The notes below the pieces were generated by a model. It made no database searches, was not told where the DNA came from, and was given only the letters and a program-made list of their open reading frames with translations. Source: Streptomyces parvus (lineage in GTDB: Bacteria > Actinomycetota > Actinomycetes > Streptomycetales > Streptomycetaceae). Taken from it: 64,000 bases of DNA. The stretch is from assembly GCF_014648875.1 (NCBI RefSeq), contig NZ_BMRY01000008.1, positions 248,001 to 312,000 on the forward strand, read 5' to 3'. The position numbers and the translations under genes were made by a program. Each line of letters begins with the position of its first letter. The stretch's first letter is position 1. Positions 1 through 9,900 of this stretch are shown one piece after another.

Positions 1-645
1 CTGGAGGTCGTAGTCGAGGTGGGGCAGATAGCAGAGGGCGAGGTCGGGGGTGCGGGTGGCGATGATGTGCCGGGTGGCGTCGATGATCCACTGGGAGGAG
101 ACGAGGTCGGCGCCGGGGCCCCAGAAGTGGAAGAGGGGGAACGTGCCGAGTTTGTCGGTCAGTTCGTCGTGCAGGGCGGGCGGCCGGGTGTAGCAGTCGG
201 GTTCCTTGCGGCCGTCGGCGTAGTAGACGGGGCGCGGGGTGACGGTCCAGTCGGTGTCGGCGCCCATCGCGTACCACCAGCAGATGTTGGCGACCGTGTA
301 GCCGGGGTGGGCGCGACGGGCGGCGTCCCAGAGTCTGTCGCCCTCGACGAGCCCGTTGTGCTGCCGCCAGAGAAGGACGTCGCCGAGTTCGCGGAAGTAC
401 CAGCCGTTGGCGACGATGCCGTGTTCGGCGGGCATCGCACCGGTGAGGAAGGTGGACTGGGCGGCGCAGGTGACGGCCGGCAGCACCGTGGACAGCGGTG
501 CCTGTGCACCCCGCTCCCCCAGGGCCCGGAGGTTCGGCATGTGGGCCAGCAGCTGGGGGGTGAGGCCGACGACGTCGAGGACGAGGAGGGGGGTGGGGCC
601 ACCGGTCCCCTGTGCGGATTCCGTTCCGGGTTCGGGCGCGCTCAT
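1..645 (-). CDS. EboF-like alkaline phosphatase superfamily protein (3' end beyond window)
   Basis: The frame is open from ATG 645 to the window edge, giving the first 215 residues; the C-terminus is missing. The start of an alkaline phosphatase / type I phosphodiesterase fold is visible: LLVLDVVGLTPQLL near residue 20, where the family has a metal-binding Asp, then CAAQSTFLTG and PAEHGIVANGWYF near residues 65-85 and LPHLDYD near the edge. Its ATG overlaps the stop of the EboE-like gene (ATGA at 642-645), so it is the next gene of the ebo-like operon. In ebo clusters this slot is normally EboF, a nucleotide pyrophosphatase-type protein. Substrate unknown. The family call is strong; the EboF name rests on position. 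Confidence 0.8.
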   Translation of the reverse strand, partial: MSAPEPGTESAQGTGGPTPLLVLDVVGLTPQLLAHMPNLRALGERGAQAPLSTVLPAVTCAAQSTFLTGAMPAEHGIVANGWYFRELGDVLLWRQHNGLVEGDRLWDAARRAHPGYTVANICWWYAMGADTDWTVTPRPVYYADGRKEPDCYTRPPALHDELTDKLGTFPLFHFWGPGADLVSSQWIIDATRHIIATRTPDLALCYLPHLDYDLQ

Positions 646-1817
646 GGCAGTTCCTTGAGGCCGAGGTCGACCAGGAGGTCGCGGGCGAGGGTGAGTTCGG
701 CGGCGATGCCGTCGGCGAGCTGGGTGCGGGTGCGGGGCCGTAGCTCCGCCGGCAGCGCCTGCCAGGTGTACGTCTCCACCTCCAGGTGCCGGGTCAGCGG
801 CGCGGGTCCGCCGACGAGCCGGGCGAGCGTGTCCCGGAGCACGGACAGCGTCGAGGTCAGCGGGGGCGCCGGGGGTGCGTGCAGCGGTACGTGGAAGTGG
901 GCGCGCCAGGGGGTGGAGTCCGGGAGCGCCCGGCCGGCGACGGCCTCGTCGAGGTCGTCGGTGCCGCGCAGTCCGGCCGCCGTGCTGGTGCGGGTCTGGT
1001 GCAGGAAGCGGGGTTCGGCGAACGCGGCGAGCGCGGTGCGGACCTCGGGCAGATGCGGGTCCTCGGCGTGCAGGGCGGCGGAGAGCTGGGACTTGACGAT
1101 GCGGATGCCGGCGGCGGCCAGGGCGTCGAGGGCGGTCGCGGGGTCCTCGAAGGAGGTGGCGAGGTGGCAGGTGTCGACGCAGATGCCGATGCGGTCGTGG
1201 CCGACGTCGGTGAGCGGGGCGATCGCGTCGGCGGTGGTCTCGACCGTGCAGCCCGGTTCCGGTTCGAGGCCGATACGGATGGACTTGCCCGTCATCTCGG
1301 CCAGGGCGTCGAGGCGCTGGGCGAGGGTGGTGAGGGCGGAGCGCGCGGTGCGGGCCGCCTCGGGGTCGCCGTCGTAGGGGGTGCGCCAGGCGAGGGGCAG
1401 GGTGGAGATCGTGCCCTCGGTGGCGTCGTCGGGGAGCAGGGCGGCCAGCAGACGGGCGAGGTCGGTGGTGTGGGAGAGGCGGTCGGGTTCGGTCCAGTCC
1501 GGCCGGTAGACCCGGTATTTGACCTCGTCGGCGCCGAACCCCTCGTACGGGAAACCGTTGAGGGTGACCACTTCGAGGCCGCGGCTGTCGAGTTCGGAGC
1601 GCAGGGCGCGCAGTTCGGCGGGGTCGTTGATCAGGGTGCGGGCGGCGTCCCGGGCGAGCCAGAGGCCGATGCCGAGCCGGTCCCGGCCGAGTCGGCGGCG
1701 GACGGGTTCGCAGTGGTCGCGGAGCTGGGCGCGGACGCCGTCGAGGGTTTCGGCGGGGTGGACGTTGGTGCAGTAGGCGAGGTGGACGGTGGAGCCGTCG
1801 GGGTGGCGGAAGCGCAT
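642..1817 (-). CDS. eboE: Metabolite traffic protein EboE-like, xylose isomerase-type TIM barrel
   Basis: This 391-residue protein opens with HLAYCTNVHPAETLDGV, a signature typical of EboE proteins, and continues as an AP-endonuclease/xylose-isomerase-like TIM barrel. Likely metal or substrate residues lie in LEPEPGC and CVDTCHLA, both usual in that fold. EboE is part of the conserved ebo cluster, which in cyanobacteria is needed to move the scytonemin precursor to the periplasm; its biochemical activity is not known. It follows the TatD-like gene after 7 bases and overlaps the next gene by 4 bases, so translation is probably coupled. Confidence 0.85.
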   Translation of the reverse strand: MRFRHPDGSTVHLAYCTNVHPAETLDGVRAQLRDHCEPVRRRLGRDRLGIGLWLARDAARTLINDPAELRALRSELDSRGLEVVTLNGFPYEGFGADEVKYRVYRPDWTEPDRLSHTTDLARLLAALLPDDATEGTISTLPLAWRTPYDGDPEAARTARSALTTLAQRLDALAEMTGKSIRIGLEPEPGCTVETTADAIAPLTDVGHDRIGICVDTCHLATSFEDPATALDALAAAGIRIVKSQLSAALHAEDPHLPEVRTALAAFAEPRFLHQTRTSTAAGLRGTDDLDEAVAGRALPDSTPWRAHFHVPLHAPPAPPLTSTLSVLRDTLARLVGGPAPLTRHLEVETYTWQALPAELRPRTRTQLADGIAAELTLARDLLVDLGLKELP

Positions 1818-1824
1818 GGCCGCC

Positions 1825-2673
1825 TCACTCCCCGCCGCGCAGGATGGAGTTGCCCTCGTGGAGCGGGTCGGGGGTGAGCACGTCCAGCTGGAGGCGGCCG
1901 CTCTGGCCGTAGAAGGCGACCGGGTTGCGCCACAGGACCTGGTCGACGTCGTCCTCGGTGAACCCGGCCTTCAGCATGGCGTCGGCGACCTTGCGGGTCT
2001 TGAGTGGGTCGCTCTTGCCCCAGTCGGCGGCCGAGTTGACGAGGATCTTCTCGGTGCCGTGGTTCTGGAGGATGGTGACCATGCGGTCCTCGTCCATCTT
2101 GGTGTCCGGGTAGATGGAGAACCCGGCCCAGCAGCCGCTGTCGGTGGCGGCCTCTACGGTTGTCTCATTGAGGTGGTCGAGCAGGACGAACTCCGGGGGG
2201 AGGTTCGATTCGCGGATGACGTCGATGGTGCGGTGGAGACCGGCGAGCTTGTCGCGGTGCGGGGTGTGGACGAGGGCGGGCAGAGCGTGGTCGGCGGCGA
2301 GCTGGAGCTGGGCGGCCAGCGCGTGGTCCTCGGCCGGGGTCATGGAGTCGTAGCCGATCTCGCCGACGGCGACGACGGAGTCCTTCACGAGATAGCGGGG
2401 CAGCGCGTCCAGGACGGGGGTGCAGCGGGGGTCGTTCGCCTCCTTGGGGTTGAGGGCGAGCGTGCAGTGGTGGGCTATGCCGTATTGGGAGGCGCGGAAG
2501 GGCTCCCAGCCGAGCAGCGCGTCGAAGTAGTCGAAGAAGCTGGCGGGCGAGGTACGGGGCTGGCCGAGCCAGAAGGAGGGTTCGACGAGCGCGCGGACGC
2601 CCGCGTCGTACATCGCCCGGTAGTCGTCCGTGGTGCGGGAGGTCATGTGGATGTGGGGGTCGAAGATGCGCAT
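1825..2673 (-). CDS. eboB: TatD family hydrolase, EboB-like
   Basis: A 282-residue metal-dependent hydrolase of the TatD/amidohydrolase superfamily. The N-terminal FDPHIHMTSRT gives the HxH metal motif; VGEIGYD carries the usual Glu, and further His/Asp ligands are likely in LVHTPHRDK, LLDHLNE and NSAADWG. ATG 2673 is chosen because it begins exactly at FDPHIH and overlaps the last base of the EboA stop (TGATG). A longer in-frame start exists upstream but would run deep into eboA. Cytoplasmic. TatD-like hydrolases are a standard part of ebo clusters; the substrate is unknown. Confidence 0.88.
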   Translation of the reverse strand: MRIFDPHIHMTSRTTDDYRAMYDAGVRALVEPSFWLGQPRTSPASFFDYFDALLGWEPFRASQYGIAHHCTLALNPKEANDPRCTPVLDALPRYLVKDSVVAVGEIGYDSMTPAEDHALAAQLQLAADHALPALVHTPHRDKLAGLHRTIDVIRESNLPPEFVLLDHLNETTVEAATDSGCWAGFSIYPDTKMDEDRMVTILQNHGTEKILVNSAADWGKSDPLKTRKVADAMLKAGFTEDDVDQVLWRNPVAFYGQSGRLQLDVLTPDPLHEGNSILRGGE

Positions 2674-3389
2674 CAGGACTCCTCCGTGGGGGCGGGGGCT
2701 GCGGGAGCTGCGTTCGGCCGTGCCGGGTGGTCGCCCTCGCCGGCCGGAGCCGTGAGGGCGAGGACCGTGCGCAGGTCTTCGGGGACGGGGCGGCCCGCCG
2801 CGGTGCGTTCGGCGGCGAAGTCGTTCAGCATGCGGGCGAGTTCGGCGTCGCCGTGGGCACGTTCGCCGAGCCGGGCGACAGCCGCGACCGGCACCTCGGT
2901 GAAGAGGCACTTCAGCACGGCGTGCCGCCAGGCGTGCGGGTCGAGGTGGTCGGCGGCGTAGGGGCCGACGGCCGCGGCGACCAGCCGGGTGTCGTTGGCG
3001 CGCAGGGCGTCCTCGATGAGCGGGAGGGCGGTGTCGCCGAGGTCGAGGAGGTGCAGGGTGAGCAGGACGGCGCGGCGTTCGGCGGCGGTGCCCTGGTCGT
3101 AGAGCCGGGTGACGGAAGGCAGTGAGGCGCGAGACTCGACGAGCAGGAGGGAGCGTACGGAGTCGGCGTTCTCCTGGCCGCAGTGCCGACCGGCGGCGGC
3201 GTAGCGCAGTTCCCAGGGCGGGGAGGCGTACGGGCTCGCCCCCGGGCGGGGTGCGCCGGGCGTGGCAGTCGCGTCGGCCGCGTCGTGGGCGGCTTCGGCG
3301 AGCGCCTCGTCGAGCCAGGCGCGGGCGGCCCCGCCGAGTTCGGCGTCGAGTTCCTTGCGGGACTTGAGCGAGTTGCGGGACGTCAGCAC
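2673..3389 (-). CDS. eboA: EboA domain-containing protein
   Basis: A 238-residue soluble protein with a GTG start. It has no enzymatic motif; it is an alpha-helical protein with EboA-type features: N-terminal ARAWLDEALAE, RSLLLVESRASLPSVTRLYDQG, and HAWRHAVLKCLFTEVPVAAV with a conserved-looking Cys. The C-terminal 25 residues are Ala/Pro-rich and probably disordered. The GTG lies 7 bases inside the end of the preceding isomerase gene. EboA is a conserved member of the ebo cluster with no known activity. The assignment rests on sequence style and on the neighbours EboB and EboE. Confidence 0.8.
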   Translation of the reverse strand: MLTSRNSLKSRKELDAELGGAARAWLDEALAEAAHDAADATATPGAPRPGASPYASPPWELRYAAAGRHCGQENADSVRSLLLVESRASLPSVTRLYDQGTAAERRAVLLTLHLLDLGDTALPLIEDALRANDTRLVAAAVGPYAADHLDPHAWRHAVLKCLFTEVPVAAVARLGERAHGDAELARMLNDFAAERTAAGRPVPEDLRTVLALTAPAGEGDHPARPNAAPAAPAPTEES

Positions 3390-4255
3390 GGGGCGGCTCC
3401 CTTCGGCGTGCTACCGCGCGTCACCGCGTCGCGCAGGAAGGCGATCGAGGTACGGGCCAGTTCGGGGCCGGCGTGGGAGTGGCGGGGCAGTTCGACGACG
3501 GTGAGGCCCCGGTACTCCGAGGCGGCCAGGGCGGCGAGCACGGGTGGGAAGTCGATCTCCCCGTCGCCGAAGGGCAGGTGTTCGTGGACTCCGCGCCTCA
3601 TGTCCTCGATCTGGACGTGCCGGAGCCAGGGGGCGGAGTCCCTGATGCACTCGACGGGCGAGGCGTCCTCCAGGCACTGGCAGTGGCCGATGTCGAGGGT
3701 GAGGCCGAGCGGTCCCGGGTCGCCCAGGAGGCCGCGCAGATGGTGGAAGTCGGCGAGGGTGGCGAGGAGGTGACCGGGTTCGGGTTCGATCGCGAGGGGG
3801 ATGCCGGACCGGTCGGCGGCTTCGAGTACGGGGGTGAGCGCTTCGGTGAGCCGTTTCCACGCGGTGTCCGTCGAGGTGCCGGGCGGGGTGATGCCGCTGA
3901 AGCAGTGGACGGCGTGCGCGCCGAGTTCGGCCGCCACGTCGACGGCGCGGACCAGCAGCGCGGTGCGGGCGGCCCGGGCGTCGGGGTCCGGGTCGAGGAG
4001 AGAGGGACCGTGCTTGCGGCGTGGGTCGAGGACATAGCGGGCGCCGGTCTCCACGGTGACCCGGAGCCCGAGGGAGGTGAGCCTGCGGCGGACCTGGCGG
4101 GTGCGCTCGGTGAGGTCCGGGGCCATCGGGTCCAGGTGCATGTGGTCGAGGGTCAGGCCGACGCCCTCGTAGCCGAGGTCGGCGAGGAGGCCCAGGGCGT
4201 CGTCGAGGCGGAGGTCGGTGAGCCCGTTGGTGCCGTATCCGAGGTGGAGGGTCAT
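3383..4255 (-). CDS. Sugar phosphate isomerase/epimerase, TIM barrel, in ebo-like operon
   Basis: A 290-residue xylose isomerase-like TIM barrel starting MTLHLGYGTNGLTDLRL. Typical metal-site motifs are AIEPEPGHL, LTLDIGHCQCLE, HVQIEDM and HEHLPFGDGEIDF. The start ATG overlaps the prenyltransferase stop (ATGA at 4252-4255), and its end overlaps eboA by 7 bases, so it is translated within the ebo-like operon. This is the second TIM-barrel isomerase-like gene of the operon beside eboE. It probably acts on a sugar or cyclitol made by the inositol-phosphate-synthase-like protein, but the substrate cannot be read from sequence. Confidence 0.8.
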   Translation of the reverse strand: MTLHLGYGTNGLTDLRLDDALGLLADLGYEGVGLTLDHMHLDPMAPDLTERTRQVRRRLTSLGLRVTVETGARYVLDPRRKHGPSLLDPDPDARAARTALLVRAVDVAAELGAHAVHCFSGITPPGTSTDTAWKRLTEALTPVLEAADRSGIPLAIEPEPGHLLATLADFHHLRGLLGDPGPLGLTLDIGHCQCLEDASPVECIRDSAPWLRHVQIEDMRRGVHEHLPFGDGEIDFPPVLAALAASEYRGLTVVELPRHSHAGPELARTSIAFLRDAVTRGSTPKGAAPC

Positions 4256-5505
4256 GTGAGGCTCACCTTCCGGGCGAGGCTGCGGGCGAGGGGGACGAGC
4301 CCCATGACGGCGAGACCGGTGACGGGCGATCCGGCGCGGGCGGCGAGGGCGGCCTGGAGCGGGATCATGGCCCGGATGCCCCCGCCGACCGCCCGCTGGG
4401 TCAGGGGCGGCGACGGGTTCAGCGTGGCGTGCAGGAGGGGTGGTCCGGCGGTACGGAGGTAGGCGCCGGTGAGCCCGATGACGAGGAGCCGGAGGGGGTC
4501 GGTGGCCCGGCCGGGGAGGCCCCGCCCGAGGATGCCCTGGCCGAAGAGGTCTTGCCCGAACAGGTCCTGCCCCGGGGTGCCGCCGGGCTGTGGGACCGCA
4601 TTGCGGTCGGTGGCCCGGCTGGAACGTTCTCCACCCCCCAGCACCGCCGCCGCGAGTGCCGTCGTGGTGGCCAGCACCGCGAGCGGGACGCCCGTGGAAC
4701 CGCCCTGCGCCTCGTGGCGCGATACGGCGGTGACGCCGTAGGTGTGTGCCCCGAGCACCAGGGCGGCGGGCAGCGCGGGCAGGGATGCCGTCAGCGTGCC
4801 CGGCGTCGGCACCGCTGCCGCTGCTGCGGCCGCCGTCACCCCGGCAACGTTGTCGGACAGCCCTCCGCCACCCGGCGTACCGGTCCCCGGCACCGCGACA
4901 TCGGCCGTGGCCGTCGCGCCCAGCAGGAGGTCCAGCGAGCGGGCCGCCGCCATGGCCGCCGGGCCCGCCTTCGTGTGCTTCAGGTGCAGGTCGTACGCCC
5001 AGACCGTGGCGGCCAGGCCTGTGGCGACCGTCAGTGCGGGGCGGCCGGCCCGGGCCGCCAGGGCGAGGCCGGCGGCGGTCAGTACCCCGGCCGCGCCCAG
5101 GGCCGCCGCCGGGCTGATGCGGCCGGAGGGGATCGGGCGGTGCGGGCGGTCGATGGCGTCCTCGTCGCGGTCGGCCCAGTCGTTGAGGGCCATGCCGGCC
5201 TCGTACAGGCAGAGCGACGCGCCGATCGCGAGGGCGGTGCCCCGGCCGGGCCGGCGGCCCACCGCCGCGGCGCCCGCGAGGGCGTCCCCGGGCACGGAGA
5301 ACAGGGCGGAGACGCGCAGCAGTTCGGCCCAGGCCCGCAGGCGTTCCCGGGGCGTGCCGCGGTCGGCGCCACGGCCGGGGGCCTCGTGGGGGCGGCTCCC
5401 GCCGGTGCCCGCGCCCCGTTCTCCGGTCCGGCCCGTGGGGCGCGGTCCGGGCCTGTCCGGTGCGGGCGCAGTCCCACCCGCACCGGACAGGCGGTCCTCG
5501 GTCAC
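4252..5505 (-). CDS. eboC: UbiA-type prenyltransferase, EboC-like
   Basis: A membrane prenyltransferase of the UbiA superfamily, about 417 residues from GTG 5505. The Asp-rich motif NDWADRDEDAID near residue 100 binds the Mg-diphosphate of a prenyl donor; FSVPGDALAG and YDLHLKHTKAG are also typical of SCO-type EboC proteins. Several hydrophobic helices follow. Two Ala/Gly/Pro-rich insertions are present, one holding a QDLFGQDLFGQG repeat, so the protein is longer than usual UbiA members (about 300). The start is uncertain: no candidate has a clear ribosome site, and GTG 5574 is the main alternative. It lies 101 bases after the inositol-phosphate-synthase-like gene and overlaps the next gene by 4. 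Confidence 0.82.
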   Translation of the reverse strand: MTEDRLSGAGGTAPAPDRPGPRPTGRTGERGAGTGGSRPHEAPGRGADRGTPRERLRAWAELLRVSALFSVPGDALAGAAAVGRRPGRGTALAIGASLCLYEAGMALNDWADRDEDAIDRPHRPIPSGRISPAAALGAAGVLTAAGLALAARAGRPALTVATGLAATVWAYDLHLKHTKAGPAAMAAARSLDLLLGATATADVAVPGTGTPGGGGLSDNVAGVTAAAAAAAVPTPGTLTASLPALPAALVLGAHTYGVTAVSRHEAQGGSTGVPLAVLATTTALAAAVLGGGERSSRATDRNAVPQPGGTPGQDLFGQDLFGQGILGRGLPGRATDPLRLLVIGLTGAYLRTAGPPLLHATLNPSPPLTQRAVGGGIRAMIPLQAALAARAGSPVTGLAVMGLVPLARSLARKVSLT

Positions 5506-5606
5506 GGCAGCCGGCGGGCCGCCGTGTGCGAAACCGTTCCGCCGCCCGGCCGGGAGCAGCGACAGGGCCGCCACCAGCGCCGCCGGAACGGCTCGCCCCC
5601 GCCGCC

Positions 5607-6863
5607 TCACGCCTGGTCCCGCAGTCGCTCGGCGAAGGTGAGCAGGGTGGCGTACTGCTCGGCGAGTGCCGCCGATGTGCCGCCGTCCGGGTCCTTGAAG
5701 TAGAAACCCAGCTCCGGCAGGGGGCCGCCGATCCCGGCCTCGTGGGCACGGGCGAGCAGCCGGGCCAGGTCCAGGACCAGCGGGGCGGCGAGGGCGGAGT
5801 CGCAGCCCTGCCAGATGGTCTGGAGGATCATGCGGGAGCCGAGGAAGCCGTCGAAGGCGATGTGGTCCCAGGCGGTCTTCCAGTCGCCCATGGCGGGCAC
5901 GTCGTCGATGTGCACCTCGCCTTCGGGGGCGGTGCCGAAGGTGTCGGCGAGGACGCGTTCCTTGCCCGCGTTCTTGGCGGCGGCCGCCGCCGGATCGGCC
6001 AGTGCCGCCCCGTCCCCGCCGCCCAGGAGGTTCGACCCGGACCACGCCCGTACGGCGAGGGCACGTTGGAGGAACATCGGGGCGAGCACGGAGCGGAGCA
6101 GCGTCTGGCCGGTCTTGCCGTCGCGTCCGGCGTGGGGAAGTCCGGCGGCGGCGACGGTGTCGGTGAGCGCGGGGGTGCGCAGCCCGGTGGACGGGGTGAA
6201 GTTGGCGTAGGAGCAGCCGGCGCGCAGGGCGGCGGCCGCGTAGAGGGAGCTGGCGGGCAGCCGGGTGTCGCCGGGTCCTGGGGCGGGTTCGGTGGAGGCG
6301 ACGTTGATCACGACGGTGCGGGCCAGGTCGTGGCGGTGGGCGAAGTCGGTGAGGTCGGCGGCGAACGCGGCGATGAGTTCCTGGTCGGTGCGGGTGTCGC
6401 CGGGGAGGGGGCCGCCGGGGCGGATCTCGGCGTCGGCGGCGTCGAGTTCGGCGCGTACGGCCGAGGGGAGCCCGTGCGGGAGGACGCCGCCGTCGGCCAG
6501 CGCCTCGGCCCGCTTCGACAGCGGGCAGTCGAGGGTGTCGTGGCCGCCGAAGACCAGGTCGGTCAGAGCGGGCAGTCCGCTGTCGGCGAAGGGAGGCGTC
6601 TCGGTGACCATGCCGGTCGGCGGGTGGAGGCCCGCGGCGATGGCGGCGCAGCCCGCGGTGGCGGTGGTCGCCACGGAGCCGCGTGCTCCGATGAACCAGA
6701 CGCCGGTGCGGCCCGCGACCTGCGCACGGTCCTCGGCACCGGCCAGGCCCAGGGCCTCCGGACGGCCCGGGGTCCCCGCGAGGCCGGGGGCCCCGGAGGT
6801 GAGCGGCGCGTCGGTGCGGCCTGGGGCGTCGGTTCGGCCTTCACGATCGGCGTGTGCGGTCAC
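5607..6863 (-). CDS. Inositol-3-phosphate synthase family protein, first gene of ebo-like operon
   Basis: A 418-residue member of the myo-inositol-1-phosphate synthase family. VWFIGARGSVATTATAG near residue 50 is the NAD-binding loop, and DGKTGQTLLRSVLAPMF, AWSGSNLLGGGDGAAL and HIAFDGFLGSRM match the catalytic core. GTG 6863 is chosen because AGGAGG lies 7 bases upstream; an open extension further upstream crosses a terminator. It is about the length of archaeal-type synthases, and it may act on a modified hexose phosphate rather than glucose 6-phosphate. In other ebo clusters the cyclisation gene is a dehydroquinate-synthase-like EboD; none is seen here, and this gene may take that role (inference). 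Confidence 0.82.
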   Translation of the reverse strand: MTAHADREGRTDAPGRTDAPLTSGAPGLAGTPGRPEALGLAGAEDRAQVAGRTGVWFIGARGSVATTATAGCAAIAAGLHPPTGMVTETPPFADSGLPALTDLVFGGHDTLDCPLSKRAEALADGGVLPHGLPSAVRAELDAADAEIRPGGPLPGDTRTDQELIAAFAADLTDFAHRHDLARTVVINVASTEPAPGPGDTRLPASSLYAAAALRAGCSYANFTPSTGLRTPALTDTVAAAGLPHAGRDGKTGQTLLRSVLAPMFLQRALAVRAWSGSNLLGGGDGAALADPAAAAAKNAGKERVLADTFGTAPEGEVHIDDVPAMGDWKTAWDHIAFDGFLGSRMILQTIWQGCDSALAAPLVLDLARLLARAHEAGIGGPLPELGFYFKDPDGGTSAALAEQYATLLTFAERLRDQA

Positions 6864-6897
6864 GGGGCTGCCTCCTGGGGGATGGGTCGGGGTGGAG

Positions 6898-6939
6898 GAC
6901 GACGGGCGGGGAAGGTGCGTGCTTCCCCCGCCCGTCGTC
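6898..6939 (-). terminator. Rho-independent-type hairpin after the ThuA/DUF1080 gene
   Basis: A 17-base left arm (6898-6914) pairs with 6922-6939 around a 7-base loop, with one bulged C. It sits between the stop of the secreted sugar protein at 6956 and the start of the ebo-like operon at 6863, so it separates the two minus-strand units. As usual for streptomycetes there is no U tract. Confidence 0.75.
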
Positions 6940-6955
6940 GGCAGAGGCGGCTGCC

Positions 6956-9900
6956 CTACTTCGAGGGCAGCTCCTTCAGTTGGATGTTGCGGAAGGACAC
7001 CTGGTCGTCGGCTCCGTGGTTCTGGAGGCCGATGTAGCCGTCCTTCAGACTGCGGGCCGGGTCGGTGTTGGTGAAGTCGTTGATCTTCGCTCCGTTGAGG
7101 AAGATCTGCAGACGTTCGCCCTGGACCTTGATCTCGTAGCTGTTCCACTGGCCCGGGGGCCGCAGGACGCGGTCGCGGGCCTTGATGTTGGCGGACTTGA
7201 ACCCGTAGACGGCGCCGGTGGTGCGGTCGGCGGCGTCGGTGGCGTCGATCTGGATCTCGTACCCGTTGTTGACCGCCGACCAGGGGTCGTCGGACTCCGG
7301 GAAGCCCACGAAGACACCGGAGTTGTCGTCGCCGGCCATCTTCCAGTCGAGCTTCAGCGAGTACGACTTCAGCTCCTTGGCCTGGTAGGTGAGGAGACCC
7401 ATGCCGCCCTCGGAGTGCAGGGCGCCGTCACTGACGGAGAACTTCCCCGGGCCCGCCTGCTTCCACCCCTCCAGCGTCTTGCCGTTGAAGATCGGCCGGT
7501 AGTCGGTGTCCGGCTTGCAGTCGGCCTTCACCTGGCCGGTGGCGTAGCGCAGCCCGCCCAGGACGTGGCTGCGGAAGGCCGGTTCGGCGTAGGACTCCTT
7601 GGTGTGGCCGAGGCCGGTGTAGAAGGAGCGGCCGCCCTGGTAGGTCTGGCACCAGGAGATCGGGTGGTCGCCCTTCATGTTCCCGCCGGTGTAGGTGGTC
7701 TCGTCGAGGGTGGCGAGAACCTTGGCCTTGTCCCGGGGGTTGGTGCGGTAGTTGTACCACTCGTCGGTGCGCTCCCACTCCTCGTCCAGGTGGGCGGTGG
7801 CGGGGTGGTCGTGGTCCTCGACGCGGACGGTGGCGGGCTGGATCTGCGGGTGGGAGTCGAAGTAGGCGCCGACGAGGCCGCCGTAGAACTCCCAGTCGTA
7901 CTCGGTGTCGGCGGCCGCGTGGATGCCGACGTAACCGCCGCCGGTGGCCACGTAGTTCTCGAACGCCTTCTGCTGCTCGGCGCCCAGCACGTCACCGGTG
8001 GTGGAGAGGAACGCGACGGCGTCGTAGCGGGCCAGGTTGCTGGTGGTGAACTGGGCGGCGGACTCGGTGGAGTCGACCGTGATGTTGGTGTCCTTGCCGA
8101 TCTCCTTCAGGGCCTCGATGCCCGTGGGGATCGAGTCGTGGCGGAAGCCGGCGGTCTTGGAGAAGACCAGGACGCGCTTGGCGGTCTTGTCGACCGGGGT
8201 GTTGGACAGTTCGAAGTCGTCGACGTCGTAGAGCGCGCCGTCGCCGCCCTTGAAGACGAGGAAGAGCTCGGTCTGCTTCTTGGGCGCCCCGCGCAGCGGG
8301 ATGTCGACGTCCTGGAAGGTGTCCCAGCTGCCGGTCACCGGGACGGGTCCGGAGCCGAGGATCTTGCCGGTGGGCGAGCCCGCGCGGACTTCGAGGAAGC
8401 CGCCGGAGCCGGCCGAGGAGATCCGGGCGGTGAGCTTGGTGGTGTTGCCGAGGACGTAGGTCTTGAAGGAGATCCAGTCGTCGTTGTGGATGTCGCCGAC
8501 GGTCTTTCCGCCGTGCGCACTGGACTTGCTCGGTGTGGTGACGCCGGAGGAGTCGTCGAAGTGCTCGGCCTGGCGGTGCTTGGGCTGGAGCCGGGAGGCG
8601 TCCTTGCCGGTCAGCTTGGCCTGGCCGCCACCGCCGTTGTCGGTGTACGAGGCCGAAATGCCGCCGTAGATGTTGGCGTTGGGGTCGTGCCCGCCTTCCA
8701 TGGCGGTCTTGATGGTGCCCTCACAGCCGTGCTCGGTGGTGATGTCGTGGCCGTGGCTGTCGTGGCCCAGGGTGAACTTGACCTCGACCTTGGTGCAGTC
8801 GATGGTCCCGTCCTCCGGGTCGCTGACGTTGACCTTGAAGGGCACGGAGTCGCCGAACTCGAAGAGCTGCCCGTCCTCGGGGAGCACCAGTTCCACAGTT
8901 GGGGCGGTGTTGCCGACGGTGACGTGGACGCTGGCGGAGCCGGTGCGGCCCGTCGGGTCCTCGGCGGTCAGAGTCGCGACGTACGTGCCGTTCTTCTTGT
9001 ACGTGTACGTGGGGTTGGCCGCGGTGGAGGTGCCGCCGTCACCGAAGTCCCAGGAGTAGGTCAGCGGGTCGTCGTCGCCGTCCGCCGTGCCGGCCGAGGA
9101 GAACTTCACCTTCAGCGGCGCGGTGCCCGAGGTCTTGTTCGCCGAGGCCTCGGCAATGGGCGAGCGGCCTCCGGTGGCGTTCTCGATGCGGTAGAGGGCG
9201 GAGTTCTCGTCGCCGCCGAACCAGGCGAGGCCGTAGTCGAGGACGTACAGCGCCCCGTCCGGGCCGAAGGCCATGTCCATGATCTGGGTTCCGGACCAGG
9301 GCACGTCGTTGATGGACTGGACGGCGCCGTCGGCGTCCTGCTCGATGCGCTTGATCCACTGGCGGCCGAACTCACCGGCGAAGAAGTCGCCGTCGTAGGC
9401 CTCGGGGAACTTGACCGGGGAGTCGAGGTCCGCGTCGTAGCGGTAGACGGGTCCGCCCATCGGGGACTCGGAGCCGGATCCGAACTCGGGCACCGATCCG
9501 CCGTCGTAGGGGATCCACGCGGCCTCGGCCGGCGGCAGGTCGACGAGTCCGGTGTTGTGCGGCGACTCGTTCTTCGGGGCGGCGCAGTCGAAGGCGGCGC
9601 CGGAGGTCTTGGTGGCGAAGTCGTAGTCGATGTAAGGCTCGTTGTCGCCGACGCAGAAGGGCCAGCCGAAGTTGGCGGCCTTCGTCACCCGGGCGAACTC
9701 GACCTTCCCGGCCGGTCCGCGCCCCGGGTCGGCAGCGCCCGCGTCGGGGCCGTAGTCACCGACGTACACGGTGCCGGTGGCCTGGTCGACGGAGAAGCGG
9801 AAGGGGTTGCGGAAGCCCATCGCGTAGATCTCGGGGCGGGTCTTGTCCGTGCCCGGCTCGAAGAGGTTGCCCTCGGGGACGGTGTACGAGCCGTCGTCGG

